A stretch of DNA of 64,000 nt from Bacteroides sp. Lineage in GTDB: Bacteria; Bacteroidota; Bacteroidia; Bacteroidales; Bacteroidaceae. Made by a program: the position numbers and the translations under genes. Numbering within the stretch: the stretch's first letter is position 1; every line of letters starts with the position of its first letter. This document shows, one piece after another, positions 37,400-46,916 of the stretch. Location of the stretch: positions 8,577-72,576 of the forward strand of contig NZ_JASLER010000054.1 of assembly GCF_030151085.1 (NCBI RefSeq), given 5' to 3'. The notes under the pieces are model-generated. The model was not told where the DNA came from and made no database searches. It was given only the letters and a program-made list of their open reading frames with translations.

Positions 37400-39289
37400 T
37401 TACTTAAATAATTTTTCGATATCTTCTTCTTTTAAAGTCGACAATACTATTCGTCCGTCCGGCGTATAGTTCGGTGTTGGACATGCAAAAAGATTATCTA
37501 CCAGATTAGCCATTTCATCATTACTTAGCACTTGCCCGTAAACAATAGCAGCGGCACGTGCCAAAGTTAATGCAAGAATAGTATGTACTTCTTCTTTCAC
37601 ATCATTCCCCTTTTCAATAGCCGTATGCACCATACTACGGACAAGCTCCACCGGGTTCAAACCTTCGATGCCGGAAGGAATGCCATTGATAGCATAACTA
37701 CCGCCACCCAGTGGAGTCAGTTCAAAACCTACAGCTGAAAAGTCATCCATAATGCTTTCTAACACCGCTGCTTCGGAAGCAGGTAATTGCACTATCTCAG
37801 GGAATAATACCCCTTGTGATATCCCCCGTTTCTCACGTATCTGATTCATATACCGTTCAAACAGTACGCAGATATGTGCACGGTGCTGGTCAATCAGCAT
37901 AAGTCCCGATTTCACGGAAGTCAGAATAAAACGTCCCTTGTACTGAAAGTGCTGTGCTCCTTTTTCAATATTTACATTACTACTATACAAAGTAGCAGGT
38001 GCAACTGAAATATTATCAGTTGGTTCGGGAAGATAAGGCTCTCTACCTTCATCTACTTCCGGTTCTTCCTCCATCGGCTCATTCATTTTACTGGATTTCT
38101 CCATACCGGAATAAAGCCCCTCCCACTCCATCTTTGGGCGAGAATAGTCTCTACCACCACCGTAAGCAGCAGCAGATGAACTTTTAAAAGGATTAAAGTC
38201 GGTATTATAATGCACCTTAGGTGGTTCTATCGGACGTGTTTGTTCAAATGCAGGAATGTCGGGCATATCTTCGGTATCAAAGTCAATGGTCGGCACAGCA
38301 TTGAACTTACCTAATGATTCCTTTACCGCAGCTGACAATATTTGCCAAATGGCCTGTTCATTCTCAAACTTGATTTCCGTCTTTGTCGGATGAATATTTA
38401 CATCGATATTAGCCGGATCTACTTCGAAATAAATAAAGTAGGAAACTTGTTCACCTGCCGGAATAAGTTGCTCGTATGCATCCATCACTGCCTTATGGAA
38501 ATAAGGATGTCGCATGTAACGTCCGTTCACAAAGAAATACTGATGAGCACCTTTCTTCCGTGCTGTCTCCGGTTTGGCTACAAAACCCGATACTTTTACC
38601 ATTGTAGTATCTACATCTACTGATAGTAACTGCTGGTTCAGCTTCTTGCCAAAAACAGTCATAATGCGCTGACGCAGGGGCATAACAGGTAGATTGAATA
38701 ACTCGGTATCGTTGCTATACAAATAGAAAGCAACTTCAGGATGCACCAATGCTATCCGTTCAAACTCAGTCAGGATATTACTCAACTCCGTAGAGTTGGC
38801 CTTCAAGAATTTGCGGCGGGCTGGTATATTAAAAAATAAATTTTTAATAGAGAAGTTACTCCCCTTGGGACAAGATACCGCTTCCTGAGCCTCTACTTTG
38901 GAACCAGCGATAAATAAGCGCGTACCCAATTCCTCACTAGCAGGACGCGTTTTTAACTCAACCTCTGCTACTGCGGCAATAGACGCCAACGCTTCACCAC
39001 GAAATCCCATTGTACGTAAAGCAAACAGGTCAGCAGCTTCGCGTATCTTCGATGTTGCATGGCGCTCAAAAGAGAGGCGCGCATCTGTCTCGGACATACC
39101 CTTTCCGTCATCAATAACCTGAATATTCGTTTTTCCGGCATCGGTTACTAAAACATGTATTTCCCGGGCTTCGGCATCAATCGCATTTTCCACCAATTCT
39201 TTAATGACGGATGCCGGCCGCTGTATTACCTCTCCGGCAGCAATTTGGTTAGCAACCGAATCGGGCAGCAAATGAATGATATCGCTCAT
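37400..39289 (-). CDS. mutL: DNA mismatch repair protein MutL
   Basis: 629-residue MutL. The N-terminal GHKL ATPase is complete: AAGEVIQRP (18-26), KELVENAIDA (Glu31, Asn35), DDGKGM (about 60-65) and GFRGEALASI (about 94-103). The C-terminal dimerisation domain starts around residue 450. There the endonuclease motif DQHA(x)2E(x)4E reads DQHRAHICVLFE, lacking the first Glu. The ACHxAI-type Zn motif reads ARAAAI, and the CPHGRP-type motif reads CPTPNYTPDGR. So the metal site of nicking MutL proteins looks degenerate, while ATP-driven partner recruitment should be intact. It is the last gene of a minus-strand run headed by envelope genes. Confidence 0.96.
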   Translation of the reverse strand: MSDIIHLLPDSVANQIAAGEVIQRPASVIKELVENAIDAEAREIHVLVTDAGKTNIQVIDDGKGMSETDARLSFERHATSKIREAADLFALRTMGFRGEALASIAAVAEVELKTRPASEELGTRLFIAGSKVEAQEAVSCPKGSNFSIKNLFFNIPARRKFLKANSTELSNILTEFERIALVHPEVAFYLYSNDTELFNLPVMPLRQRIMTVFGKKLNQQLLSVDVDTTMVKVSGFVAKPETARKKGAHQYFFVNGRYMRHPYFHKAVMDAYEQLIPAGEQVSYFIYFEVDPANIDVNIHPTKTEIKFENEQAIWQILSAAVKESLGKFNAVPTIDFDTEDMPDIPAFEQTRPIEPPKVHYNTDFNPFKSSSAAAYGGGRDYSRPKMEWEGLYSGMEKSSKMNEPMEEEPEVDEGREPYLPEPTDNISVAPATLYSSNVNIEKGAQHFQYKGRFILTSVKSGLMLIDQHRAHICVLFERYMNQIREKRGISQGVLFPEIVQLPASEAAVLESIMDDFSAVGFELTPLGGGSYAINGIPSGIEGLNPVELVRSMVHTAIEKGNDVKEEVHTILALTLARAAAIVYGQVLSNDEMANLVDNLFACPTPNYTPDGRIVLSTLKEEDIEKLFK

Positions 39290-39290
39290 T

Positions 39291-39318
39291 TTTAATGATT
39301 AATGTTTAATGATTAATG
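39291..39318. repeat. 14-bp tandem duplication upstream of mutL
   Basis: TTTAATGATTAATG occurs twice in tandem, perfectly, in the 35-bp gap directly before the mutL start codon. It may affect mutL leader length if copy number changes by slippage. Confidence 0.6.
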
Positions 39319-39324
39319 AAGGAA

Positions 39325-39621
39325 TCAGAAGGCCCATTCTCCGGTTTGGAGATAATGCCACAGGAAGGCAAGTAAGGCAATCAATATGATAATCAGGCCC
39401 AAATGCACTGGTTTACGCCCACTTTGCTTACGACGCTTCAAGTGGGTGGTCCCTTCTACGAATTTTCCGCGAATATCTTCGGGCGTGAACTTTTTTTCGG
39501 GAAGCATTCCTAATTCGCGTTTGGCTTTCTCTTCCATCTTCGCTAATTTCTCTTTCCGTTCATCCACATAGATGTATTGGTGATTAAAGCCGCGGGGCTT
39601 CCGCATTGTAAACATTCCCAT
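39325..39621 (-). CDS. small conserved-type membrane protein, function unknown
   Basis: 98 residues. A charged N-terminal region (about 1-70, rich in Lys, Arg and Glu, including DERKEKLAKMEEKAKRELG, likely helical) precedes one TM helix (about 73-90, HLGLIIILIALLAFLW). The charge pattern suggests the N-terminus is cytoplasmic. It starts 4 bp after the OstA-like gene and precedes mutL by 35 bp, so it is co-transcribed with envelope genes. It is a real gene by spacing, hydrophobic segment and lack of a competing frame. I do not recognise a function. Confidence 0.8.
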   Translation of the reverse strand: MGMFTMRKPRGFNHQYIYVDERKEKLAKMEEKAKRELGMLPEKKFTPEDIRGKFVEGTTHLKRRKQSGRKPVHLGLIIILIALLAFLWHYLQTGEWAF

Positions 39622-39625
39622 AGCG

Positions 39626-41350
39626 CTACTTATTATTACGTTTGATATGCATATTTCTTGGTGAAGTTACAGGTTTCCGATCGCTTTTTTGTAAAGTCTC
39701 ACCAGCTTTTTTACCTCTCCACTCAAAGATGTCTTCCTTATTGCGTGGACGAATATAATCGAACCATGCAAAAGAAGCAAGTTTAAATTTATCCGGTGGA
39801 ATCTGGTTCATTGGATACATTGTACCGCTAGCCTTACCTATAAACGAACCTCGCTCCATGCGACGGTCTTTCAACAACATCCGCAAGAAACCACCCTCAG
39901 TATAATCGAGTCCAATCAACGAACTATCTTTTTCCTCTACCGGATAGTAGATAACCAACACATTACCATTCACATCTACCTGACGCATCTCACCTTTTTC
40001 AAAGAATGCTTTCATCTCTTTACCGGCCACTTGGTTATAATGAATACTATCTTTTCTCTCTATAGCCAAAGCTTGATTGATGATATGCGCCCAATCAATA
40101 GTACTATCATTCATATAGACTTTGATTTCTTCACCTAACAATTGCTGGTTACCATTCCAAACAATCGGATCAGTGTACATCGTCATACAAGAATCTTTAG
40201 AATTATAGACCAATGAATCGCACACTGCCTGTACATCAGTACGATAGGCACGTACCTTATGATAAACGCGCATTTCACGATACATAGAATCCGTATCGAG
40301 ATTATAGGTAATCAATCGCAAAGTATCGCCGTGCATATAAAGACTATCACCTTGCGAGTAGTCTATAGCAACTGCTCGTTGGGTAGCCAAAGCATTTCCG
40401 GTAAGTTCATTATAAAAACAATAGTTACCGGTAAGCATATTTTTGTTGACAGTATCGTTCATCACCACATTATCAAATGCTTCGCCATAACCCAATTTAC
40501 GATCATAGTAAAGACTATCACCAGTCAATCGCTTGCCTTCGTTGGTCAATACGGAACGATCTAGCAGTTCGGCTTGATCCGTCGTCGTATTATATTCACC
40601 ACGTTCAGAGTAAATATGGTTATTGTCGCTCACAATATCGGAAGGTCCCAGAATCGTAGCGATCTTGCTCAATGTGCTATATTTCAATGTATCAGAAGTC
40701 AATACAAATTGTGGATTGACCAACTTTACATCATGGTTAAACACAGCCAACTTGGTAGCCGGACTATATTCTCCCCATTCGGAGGTAAGAACATTTTCTT
40801 CATCGGTCAGCGTACCACCTTCGAAATAGTAGCCCAAGTTATACAATCTGTCGTAATTCAAACTATCAGTGGTTAACACTGTTTTACGGTTTATCATACG
40901 CACATTCTCGCGAATCATTGCCAGTTGGGACATTCCATCATAATACAAGTAGTCGCCATAAATAAACAAGGTATCACCTTGTTCCATACGTACATTACCA
41001 AAAGCTTCAACGGAATTGCTTTTTTCGAAGATCAACGCACTATCGCAAAACATGTACATACTATCATGTTTCATTCGAACCGAGCCGATTAATACTTGTA
41101 CATCAGGACGCTGTTGCTTATCAGCCTGCGCCTCATCGGCATACAACAAATCAACACGCGTTTTCTTTTTCTCAGTAGTCCCCATCTTCTTCTTCTCAGC
41201 AGACACTTCAGTCTTCTTTTTCTCCGGAGCATCAGAAGTATTCTTCTTGTCCTGAGCACTCAGCAAACACATACCAAACAGGCATAGAATACCTGCAAGT
41301 AGGTATCTATGCCTGAAAAGGAGATGTTTTCTTGTATCTTTCTTTTGCAT
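39626..41350 (-). CDS. OstA/LptA-like periplasmic LPS-transport protein
   Basis: 574 residues with a signal peptide (about 1-33), a low-complexity Lys/Glu/Thr linker (about 35-65), then repeated OstA-type beta-strands (about 80-330): IGSVRMKHDSMYMFCDSAL, EAFGNVRMEQGDTLFIYGD, YLYYDGMSQLAMIRENVRM and TTDSLNYDRLYN. The OstA/LptA fold forms a beta-jellyroll bridge that carries lipopolysaccharide across the periplasm. This protein is much longer than classical LptA, as is common in Bacteroidota. It is placed between the small membrane protein and three SurA-type chaperone genes, a coherent outer-membrane biogenesis group. The LPS role is inferred from the family. Confidence 0.85.
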   Translation of the reverse strand: MQKKDTRKHLLFRHRYLLAGILCLFGMCLLSAQDKKNTSDAPEKKKTEVSAEKKKMGTTEKKKTRVDLLYADEAQADKQQRPDVQVLIGSVRMKHDSMYMFCDSALIFEKSNSVEAFGNVRMEQGDTLFIYGDYLYYDGMSQLAMIRENVRMINRKTVLTTDSLNYDRLYNLGYYFEGGTLTDEENVLTSEWGEYSPATKLAVFNHDVKLVNPQFVLTSDTLKYSTLSKIATILGPSDIVSDNNHIYSERGEYNTTTDQAELLDRSVLTNEGKRLTGDSLYYDRKLGYGEAFDNVVMNDTVNKNMLTGNYCFYNELTGNALATQRAVAIDYSQGDSLYMHGDTLRLITYNLDTDSMYREMRVYHKVRAYRTDVQAVCDSLVYNSKDSCMTMYTDPIVWNGNQQLLGEEIKVYMNDSTIDWAHIINQALAIERKDSIHYNQVAGKEMKAFFEKGEMRQVDVNGNVLVIYYPVEEKDSSLIGLDYTEGGFLRMLLKDRRMERGSFIGKASGTMYPMNQIPPDKFKLASFAWFDYIRPRNKEDIFEWRGKKAGETLQKSDRKPVTSPRNMHIKRNNK

Positions 41351-41378
41351 ACAAAAAGTCTATGTAAACCCGTCCGGA

Positions 41379-42746
41379 TTAGTCTTTAATCCAGCCCGGA
41401 TACTTGAATGTACAGTTATTCTTCCAATCGTCTTTGATACGTACATAAGTATGTTTCTGCTTTTCGCGTATCCACTTCTCCAACATTTCATCACGACGTT
41501 TTTCCAATACAATTTCCTTTAAGTTCTGATAGTCATCAGAAATGGTAGCCTTATGACCGACAGTGCGACTCTTCAGTTTCACAATCACACATTCCTCTTT
41601 ACCAGTCTTTTGCGGAATCATTGTAAAAGCTTCAGATATTTCACCGACTTTCATATTATCTACCACCTTAGCGATTTCAGGGGGAAGTTCCTGCATCTCA
41701 AATCTGGAAGTATTTGTATTAGGGTTCGGCAATAAACCGTGGTTGTTACGTGTGTCCTTATCTTGTGAAAGTATGGACGCAGCTTCTTCAAACGTAAATT
41801 TGTTATTACGAATATCATCAGCAATAGAGTCTAAACGTGCATTACCAGCTATCAATGCTTCTTCCGGAACATGAGGCTTCAACAAAATATGACGTACCTT
41901 TATACGGTCACCACGCTTTTCCATCAATTGGATAATATGAAAACCATACTCAGACTCTACAATTTTAGAAACTTTATTCGGATCTTGTAAGTTAAAAGCC
42001 ACATTGGCAAAAGCAGGGTCCAGGTAACCACGACCGGTAAACGGCATTTCACCACCATTGATAGCAGTGCCGCGGTCGTCAGAATACAAACGTGCTAACA
42101 TAGAAAAGCTTTCACCTTTATTGACACGCTCAGTATAATCACGCAAACGCTTCTTCACATCCTCAATTTCATCCAAAGGAATCTTAGGTTGTTGGGTAAT
42201 AATTTGCACTTCCACCTGAGTAGGTATGTAAGGAATACTATCCTGCGGGAGATCTTTAAAGTAACGACGTACTTCGGCCGGAGTGATCTTAATTTCTCCT
42301 ACCAGTTTCTGCTGCATTTTCTGTACCTTCAAACCTTCACGAGCATTATCACGCAAGGTTTCACGAATTTGACTGGAAGTCTTGTTAAAGTACTCTTCCA
42401 TTTTCTCACGCGAACCGATATTAGTAATATACATGTTCGTCATGTAGTCTACACGCTGGATTACTTCACTTTCAGGAACCTCAATACTATCGAGTGCAGC
42501 CTGATGAAGATACAACTTTTGTACAGCTATCTCTTCGGGTATTACACAATAAGGATCACGGTCAAACTTACGTCCTTCATACAAAGCACTCATACGAGCC
42601 TCTTCTACTTCGGACTTCAATATAGCCTCGTCACCTACTACCCAAACCACCTCGTCAATCACGTTGTCTTGTCCATATACGGTAGAACCGGCTAATAACG
42701 TCAAGGCAAATAAAACTACAAACTTAAAGTTCATACACTTTTTCAT
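41379..42746 (-). CDS. periplasmic SurA-like peptidyl-prolyl isomerase
   Basis: 455-residue chaperone/PPIase. Signal peptide (about 1-25), SurA N-terminal-type helical domain (about 30-165, with VIDEVVWVVGDEAILKSEVEE), a first PpiC rotamase domain (about 175-280, with GESFSMLARLYSDDRGTA and FTGRGYLDPAFANVAF) and a second, weaker one (about 285-390, starting VRHILLK). It should assist folding of outer-membrane proteins such as the SusC family. It is followed after 28 bp by the OstA-like gene and preceded by two related chaperone genes. Best viewed as the SurA equivalent, although one-to-one orthology is not proven. Confidence 0.9.
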   Translation of the reverse strand: MKKCMNFKFVVLFALTLLAGSTVYGQDNVIDEVVWVVGDEAILKSEVEEARMSALYEGRKFDRDPYCVIPEEIAVQKLYLHQAALDSIEVPESEVIQRVDYMTNMYITNIGSREKMEEYFNKTSSQIRETLRDNAREGLKVQKMQQKLVGEIKITPAEVRRYFKDLPQDSIPYIPTQVEVQIITQQPKIPLDEIEDVKKRLRDYTERVNKGESFSMLARLYSDDRGTAINGGEMPFTGRGYLDPAFANVAFNLQDPNKVSKIVESEYGFHIIQLMEKRGDRIKVRHILLKPHVPEEALIAGNARLDSIADDIRNNKFTFEEAASILSQDKDTRNNHGLLPNPNTNTSRFEMQELPPEIAKVVDNMKVGEISEAFTMIPQKTGKEECVIVKLKSRTVGHKATISDDYQNLKEIVLEKRRDEMLEKWIREKQKHTYVRIKDDWKNNCTFKYPGWIKD

Positions 42747-42762
42747 TCTTGGTATTCTTATA

Positions 42763-43608
42763 CTAATAATACTTAATTTTGTCTCTTTTCACTGCACGTT
42801 GATATAAATCATCTTTTACCTGCTTCATAAAGTCCACTTGCTTCATGTTCAGCAAGATATCCTTTACTTGTGTACGGGCAAATTCGTATGGCTCCTGTTC
42901 GCCCATCGGACGATAATCGCTTATATTCAGGAAATAATAATAAGCCGTATCTTTCAACTCTACGCGGCGGTTCTTATCCAAGTAATCCTCCGCATCAGGC
43001 GTTTTCAACGGTATTAAATCCAGAATTTCGGAAACCGGCACCCATTTATCGTAGAAATATTCATATTTCACAGCATTCTGCAAACTATATTTCTCCAAAT
43101 GTTCTACCGCTTCTTGGGTCTCGGTCTTGTACCAACGACGAACATTAGCTAATTGCGGAGCCGTCAGCGGAACTTTGATAAATAGCCCTTTCATCAGCGG
43201 ACGTTCTACTTTGAAAAGCGTCTGATTCTTTTCATAGTAGTCCTTCAACTCCTCTTCTGAGATCTCTTCTGAAAGACGTTGATGTATCAAAGCTTGTTGA
43301 TAAGTATGCATTATCAACGCTTTACGATAATTCTCTACAAGCTTCTCTATTTCAGTATTATTGGGTATATTGCTTTGGGCTTTGTCATACAGCAAAATAT
43401 CTTCTACCCAATTGCGAATGTAATGTTCGGCAAACAGTAAACTGTCATCTTTCGATAAATCCGCAGGTAGTACTGCCTGCAAATCTTCCCGATAAAGGTA
43501 ATTTCCGTCTAACTCCACTAATGGGATCTGTCCCTTATGGTCGTCTTGTCGTTGACCACAGGCCATACAGAGAAGAATAAATAAAAGCCCAAAGCAGGTT
43601 GTTCGCAT
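42763..43608 (-). CDS. SurA-like chaperone lipoprotein without PPIase domain
   Basis: 281 residues. The lipobox LLFILLCMAC (Cys about 17) predicts lipidation. The helical body (about residues 35-140, VEDILLYDKAQ, EISEEELKDYYEKNQTLF) matches the SurA-N/trigger-factor-type chaperone region, but the characteristic PpiC rotamase block of the two flanking genes is not seen. It probably works as a holdase with its neighbours. It lies 16 bp upstream of the SurA-like gene and 58 bp downstream of the longer PPIase gene, so all three are probably co-transcribed. The absence of the PPIase domain is my reading of the sequence. Confidence 0.8.
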   Translation of the reverse strand: MRTTCFGLLFILLCMACGQRQDDHKGQIPLVELDGNYLYREDLQAVLPADLSKDDSLLFAEHYIRNWVEDILLYDKAQSNIPNNTEIEKLVENYRKALIMHTYQQALIHQRLSEEISEEELKDYYEKNQTLFKVERPLMKGLFIKVPLTAPQLANVRRWYKTETQEAVEHLEKYSLQNAVKYEYFYDKWVPVSEILDLIPLKTPDAEDYLDKNRRVELKDTAYYYFLNISDYRPMGEQEPYEFARTQVKDILLNMKQVDFMKQVKDDLYQRAVKRDKIKYY

Positions 43609-43666
43609 CAGCTACTGATATTTTACTTTATTTCAAGGTACGAAGATAGTGCTTTAATTGGTTGCA

Positions 43667-45211
43667 TCAGTGATTATTAACTGTTTTTAAAACCTCTTGG
43701 TTAATTTCAACCTTACTAGAAGCACGTAAACCAGTTTCCCAACGCTGTTCCAGATAGCTCTGATAGTCGGAAAGTAGTTGTTCACCCACTGCTTTATAAT
43801 CATCGGGACCTTTCACTTTTTTGCCCATTACAACGGTAAAGGGAAACGACATCAGAGGAGTGGAAGTCTTTGTTTTAAAAACCAAATCATCAACAAACGC
43901 ATTATCACCAGAAGAGAACAAGCCAGCCTCAGCCTGAATTTGCGGAGTAGCTTCAGCATTAAATGTCAAGCGAATAGCATTCAACCATTCTATTTCAGGC
44001 AAATGTTTCAGGAATTTACGTGCTTGTTTTGCTACACGCTTACTTATACAATGTAACACAACACCTTTATATCTCGATTCTTTCCAATGGTAATCTGATC
44101 GGTGTTCATCAAAATAAGATTTTAATCCACTTTCGTTCATCTTACTTTTGACTTCACGATTATTGATTTCATTCTGTAAGAGGCCATCACGATACTCTTG
44201 CACCTGTAAACGAAATTCAGGTTGCTTCTTTTCCAAATGTTTTTTTGCATAATCCAGTACCGATTTCATGACAAAGTCATTCAACTGGCGACGCACTCCT
44301 GCGGGATGAGCAGTAGCAAATCGGGCAAATTCTTTTCCTGTATATGCTTTGTTTGCCAAAGTGAATAAAATACGGGAAGTCTGACCTTTAGAAATAAGTT
44401 CATCCACTGCAACCTTATCAGGACTATAATCATACTCCTTTTTAAGCTTTTCGACCAATACTTCAGTTCCCTGGTCCATACCATGACGTCCTATTTGCCG
44501 ACGAATTATTTCATCCTTCACTTCTTCAAAAGGAGGTGTTTCCCTCTTTTTTAATACCTTTACAATATGAATACCCTGCGGCGTAAAAAATGGGCGGGAG
44601 ATCTCTCCGGTTTGCAAACTAAAAACCACATCTTCAAATTCGGTTGGCATTCCTAACCTGCCCACCCAAAACGTCTCCTTCTCATCAGAAAATTTCTCAA
44701 CGAAAGTATCAAAGTTTGCACCTCCACCACCTTTCATAAGTACCGCATAAATGGAATCCATTTTAGCTTCCACCTGACGTAATTTTCCACCTAAAATATT
44801 TTGCGGGAGAGATTTATAAATATGACTTACAAACACTTGATCCAATCGTTTGTCGGCTTTCATTTTATCATAATTTCGGCGAGCTATTTGCTCGGTAGTT
44901 TCTCCATCAGTCAAGTAAGATTCAGTCAACCGATTTCGAAATGCGTCTAACCGAGCCTGAAAAGCCCGAGTAGTATCGATGCCCGCAGCTTCAGCTGCTT
45001 CAACTTTCAACTTTGAGTTTACAAACAAATCAGCATACTCTTTCGGAGTCTTCTGACTAAGCCCCGCAAGCTTATTATTCTTATTATAGAGATATTCAAA
45101 CTCAGAGCGGAGCACCTCTTTTCCATTTATGCGCATCAATACCGGATCTTGCTGAGCAACGGCAATGAAACTAAAGCAAAGAAAAACGTAAGTCAATATT
45201 TGTCTTATCAT
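43667..45211 (-). CDS. periplasmic PpiC-type peptidyl-prolyl isomerase
   Basis: 514 residues, signal peptide (1-19), then a SurA-N-type segment (about 25-115, VLMRINGKEVLRSEFEYLYN) and a PpiC rotamase domain (about 120-225: FDTFVEKFSDE, WVGRLGMPTEFEDVVFSLQTGEISRPF, GIHIVKVL). The C-terminal half is mostly helical and not assigned. It is the first gene of the chaperone trio. It has a clear promoter element at 45270-45277 and lies after the guaB terminator, so it starts its own operon running through to mutL. Confidence 0.9.
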   Translation of the reverse strand: MIRQILTYVFLCFSFIAVAQQDPVLMRINGKEVLRSEFEYLYNKNNKLAGLSQKTPKEYADLFVNSKLKVEAAEAAGIDTTRAFQARLDAFRNRLTESYLTDGETTEQIARRNYDKMKADKRLDQVFVSHIYKSLPQNILGGKLRQVEAKMDSIYAVLMKGGGGANFDTFVEKFSDEKETFWVGRLGMPTEFEDVVFSLQTGEISRPFFTPQGIHIVKVLKKRETPPFEEVKDEIIRRQIGRHGMDQGTEVLVEKLKKEYDYSPDKVAVDELISKGQTSRILFTLANKAYTGKEFARFATAHPAGVRRQLNDFVMKSVLDYAKKHLEKKQPEFRLQVQEYRDGLLQNEINNREVKSKMNESGLKSYFDEHRSDYHWKESRYKGVVLHCISKRVAKQARKFLKHLPEIEWLNAIRLTFNAEATPQIQAEAGLFSSGDNAFVDDLVFKTKTSTPLMSFPFTVVMGKKVKGPDDYKAVGEQLLSDYQSYLEQRWETGLRASSKVEINQEVLKTVNNH

Positions 45212-45269
45212 AATCGCTTTTTATAAAAGCAAAACAATGGATAGAAGTAAACTCCTCATTTTGCGACTC

Positions 45270-45277
45270 CAAAGATA
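45270..45277 (-). promoter_or_regulatory. -7 promoter element of the chaperone-OstA-mutL operon
   Basis: TATCTTTG on the minus strand, 58 bp before the first chaperone ATG and just after the guaB terminator. Confidence 0.65.
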
Positions 45278-45282
45278 TAAAA

Positions 45283-45314
45283 ATGCCCGGAAAGCATTTA
45301 TACTTTCCGGGCAT
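45283..45314 (-). terminator. guaB terminator
   Basis: Perfect 12-bp arms ATGCCCGGAAAG (45283-45294) and CTTTCCGGGCAT (45303-45314), 8-nt loop, followed on the minus strand by TTTTATAT. It lies 21 bp beyond the guaB stop. Confidence 0.85.
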
Positions 45315-45335
45315 ATATCTTCTTTTTTAACTACA

Positions 45336-46811
45336 CTATTCAGGACGACTGTAATTAGGAGCCTCGCTTGTAATAGCTACATCATGAGGATGGCTTTCCA
45401 ATACACCGGCATTTGTTATGCGAGTGAACTTGGCTTCATGTAATTTTTCAATATCAGCAGCACCGCAGTAACCCATACCAGCACGCAAACCGCCAACCAA
45501 CTGGAAAATAACTTCATATAAGGTGCCTTTATAAGGAACACGAGCTGCAATACCTTCCGGAACCAATTTCTTCACATCGTTTGTTCCACTTTGGAAATAA
45601 CGGTCTTTAGAACCATTTTCCATTGCTTCCAAAGAGCCCATACCACGATAAGATTTAAACTTACGACCGTTGAAAATAATTGTATCTCCAGGAGACTCTT
45701 CTGTTCCGGCAACCAATGAACCAATCATTACACTGTAACCACCGGCAGCCAATGCTTTTACTACATCACCGGAATAGCGCAATCCACCATCAGCGATCAA
45801 TGGAACATCTGTTCCTTTTAATGCTTTTGCCACATCATAAACCGCAGATAATTGAGGTACACCTACTCCTGCTACAACGCGGGTCGTGCAAATAGAACCC
45901 GGACCAATACCAACTTTCACTCCATCAGCTCCAGCTTCGGCTAATGCTTTTGCAGCTTCACCTGTTGCAATATTGCCAACAACTATATCAATATTTGGAA
46001 AGCGTTTCTTTGCCTCTTTCAATTTCTCTATTACAGAAAGAGAATGTCCATGAGCTGTATCAATGACAATAGCATCTGCCCCGGCATCCACCAAAGCCTG
46101 CATACGGTCCAATGTGTCAGCAGTCACACCTACACCAGCAGCAACACGCAAACGACCTTTAGAATCTTTGCATGCCATCGGTTTATCCTTCGCTTTCGTA
46201 ATATCTTTGTAAGTAATCAATCCTACCAATTTTCCTTCCTTATCTACTACCGGAAGCTTTTCAATACGATGTTCCTGCAAAATCTGAGAAACAGCTTCCA
46301 TATCGGTAGTCTGATTGGTAGTGATGATATTTTCCTTTGTCATTACATCATCAATATGCTTATCCATATCCTTCTCGAAACGAAGGTCACGATTGGTAAC
46401 AATACCCACCAAGTATCTTTCATCATCTACCACGGGAATGCCACCAATTCTGTATTCGGCCATTAAGTCCAATGCATCCTTAACAGTAGAACCTCTCTTT
46501 ATGGTCACCGGATCATAAATCATTCCGTTTTCTGCACGCTTTACAATAGCTACTTGACGTGCCTGTTCTTCAATAGACATATTCTTGTGTATCACACCGA
46601 TACCACCTTCACGAGCAATGGCAATAGCCATTTTCGCTTCGGTAACCGTATCCATAGCAGCAGTTACAAACGGGATTTTTAACTCAATGTTTCGTGAAAA
46701 CTTTGTCGTAAGTGCGACAGTTTTGGGCAAGACTTCAGAATAAGCAGGAATCAACAATACGTCGTCGTACGTCAACCCATCCATTACAATCTTATCAGCA
46801 ATAAATGACAT
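45336..46811 (-). CDS. guaB: IMP dehydrogenase
   Basis: Converts IMP to XMP, the committed step of GMP synthesis, with NAD+. 491 residues with the TIM-barrel start DGLTYDDVLLIPAYS, two CBS domains (about 95-205, RIGGIPVVDDERYLVGIVTN and RIEKLPVVDKEGKLVGLIT), and the active-site loop GIGPGSICTTR with catalytic Cys308. GSLEAM and RVPYKGTL near the end fit the flap and C-terminal region. It is a monocistronic unit with its own promoter (46841-46848) and terminator. Nothing unusual. Confidence 0.97.
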   Translation of the reverse strand: MSFIADKIVMDGLTYDDVLLIPAYSEVLPKTVALTTKFSRNIELKIPFVTAAMDTVTEAKMAIAIAREGGIGVIHKNMSIEEQARQVAIVKRAENGMIYDPVTIKRGSTVKDALDLMAEYRIGGIPVVDDERYLVGIVTNRDLRFEKDMDKHIDDVMTKENIITTNQTTDMEAVSQILQEHRIEKLPVVDKEGKLVGLITYKDITKAKDKPMACKDSKGRLRVAAGVGVTADTLDRMQALVDAGADAIVIDTAHGHSLSVIEKLKEAKKRFPNIDIVVGNIATGEAAKALAEAGADGVKVGIGPGSICTTRVVAGVGVPQLSAVYDVAKALKGTDVPLIADGGLRYSGDVVKALAAGGYSVMIGSLVAGTEESPGDTIIFNGRKFKSYRGMGSLEAMENGSKDRYFQSGTNDVKKLVPEGIAARVPYKGTLYEVIFQLVGGLRAGMGYCGAADIEKLHEAKFTRITNAGVLESHPHDVAITSEAPNYSRPE

Positions 46812-46840
46812 AGGGTTATGCGTTTAAAATTTATTGCGTG

Positions 46841-46848
46841 CAAATATA
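46841..46848 (-). promoter_or_regulatory. -7 promoter element of guaB
   Basis: TATATTTG on the minus strand fits TAnnTTTG, 30 bp before the guaB ATG. Confidence 0.6.
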
Positions 46849-46916
46849 CGGTTTTTATTCCATTCTGTATATCTGCACGCAATATTTTTTTTCTTTTTTT
46901 AAACGAAAGAACCGAG

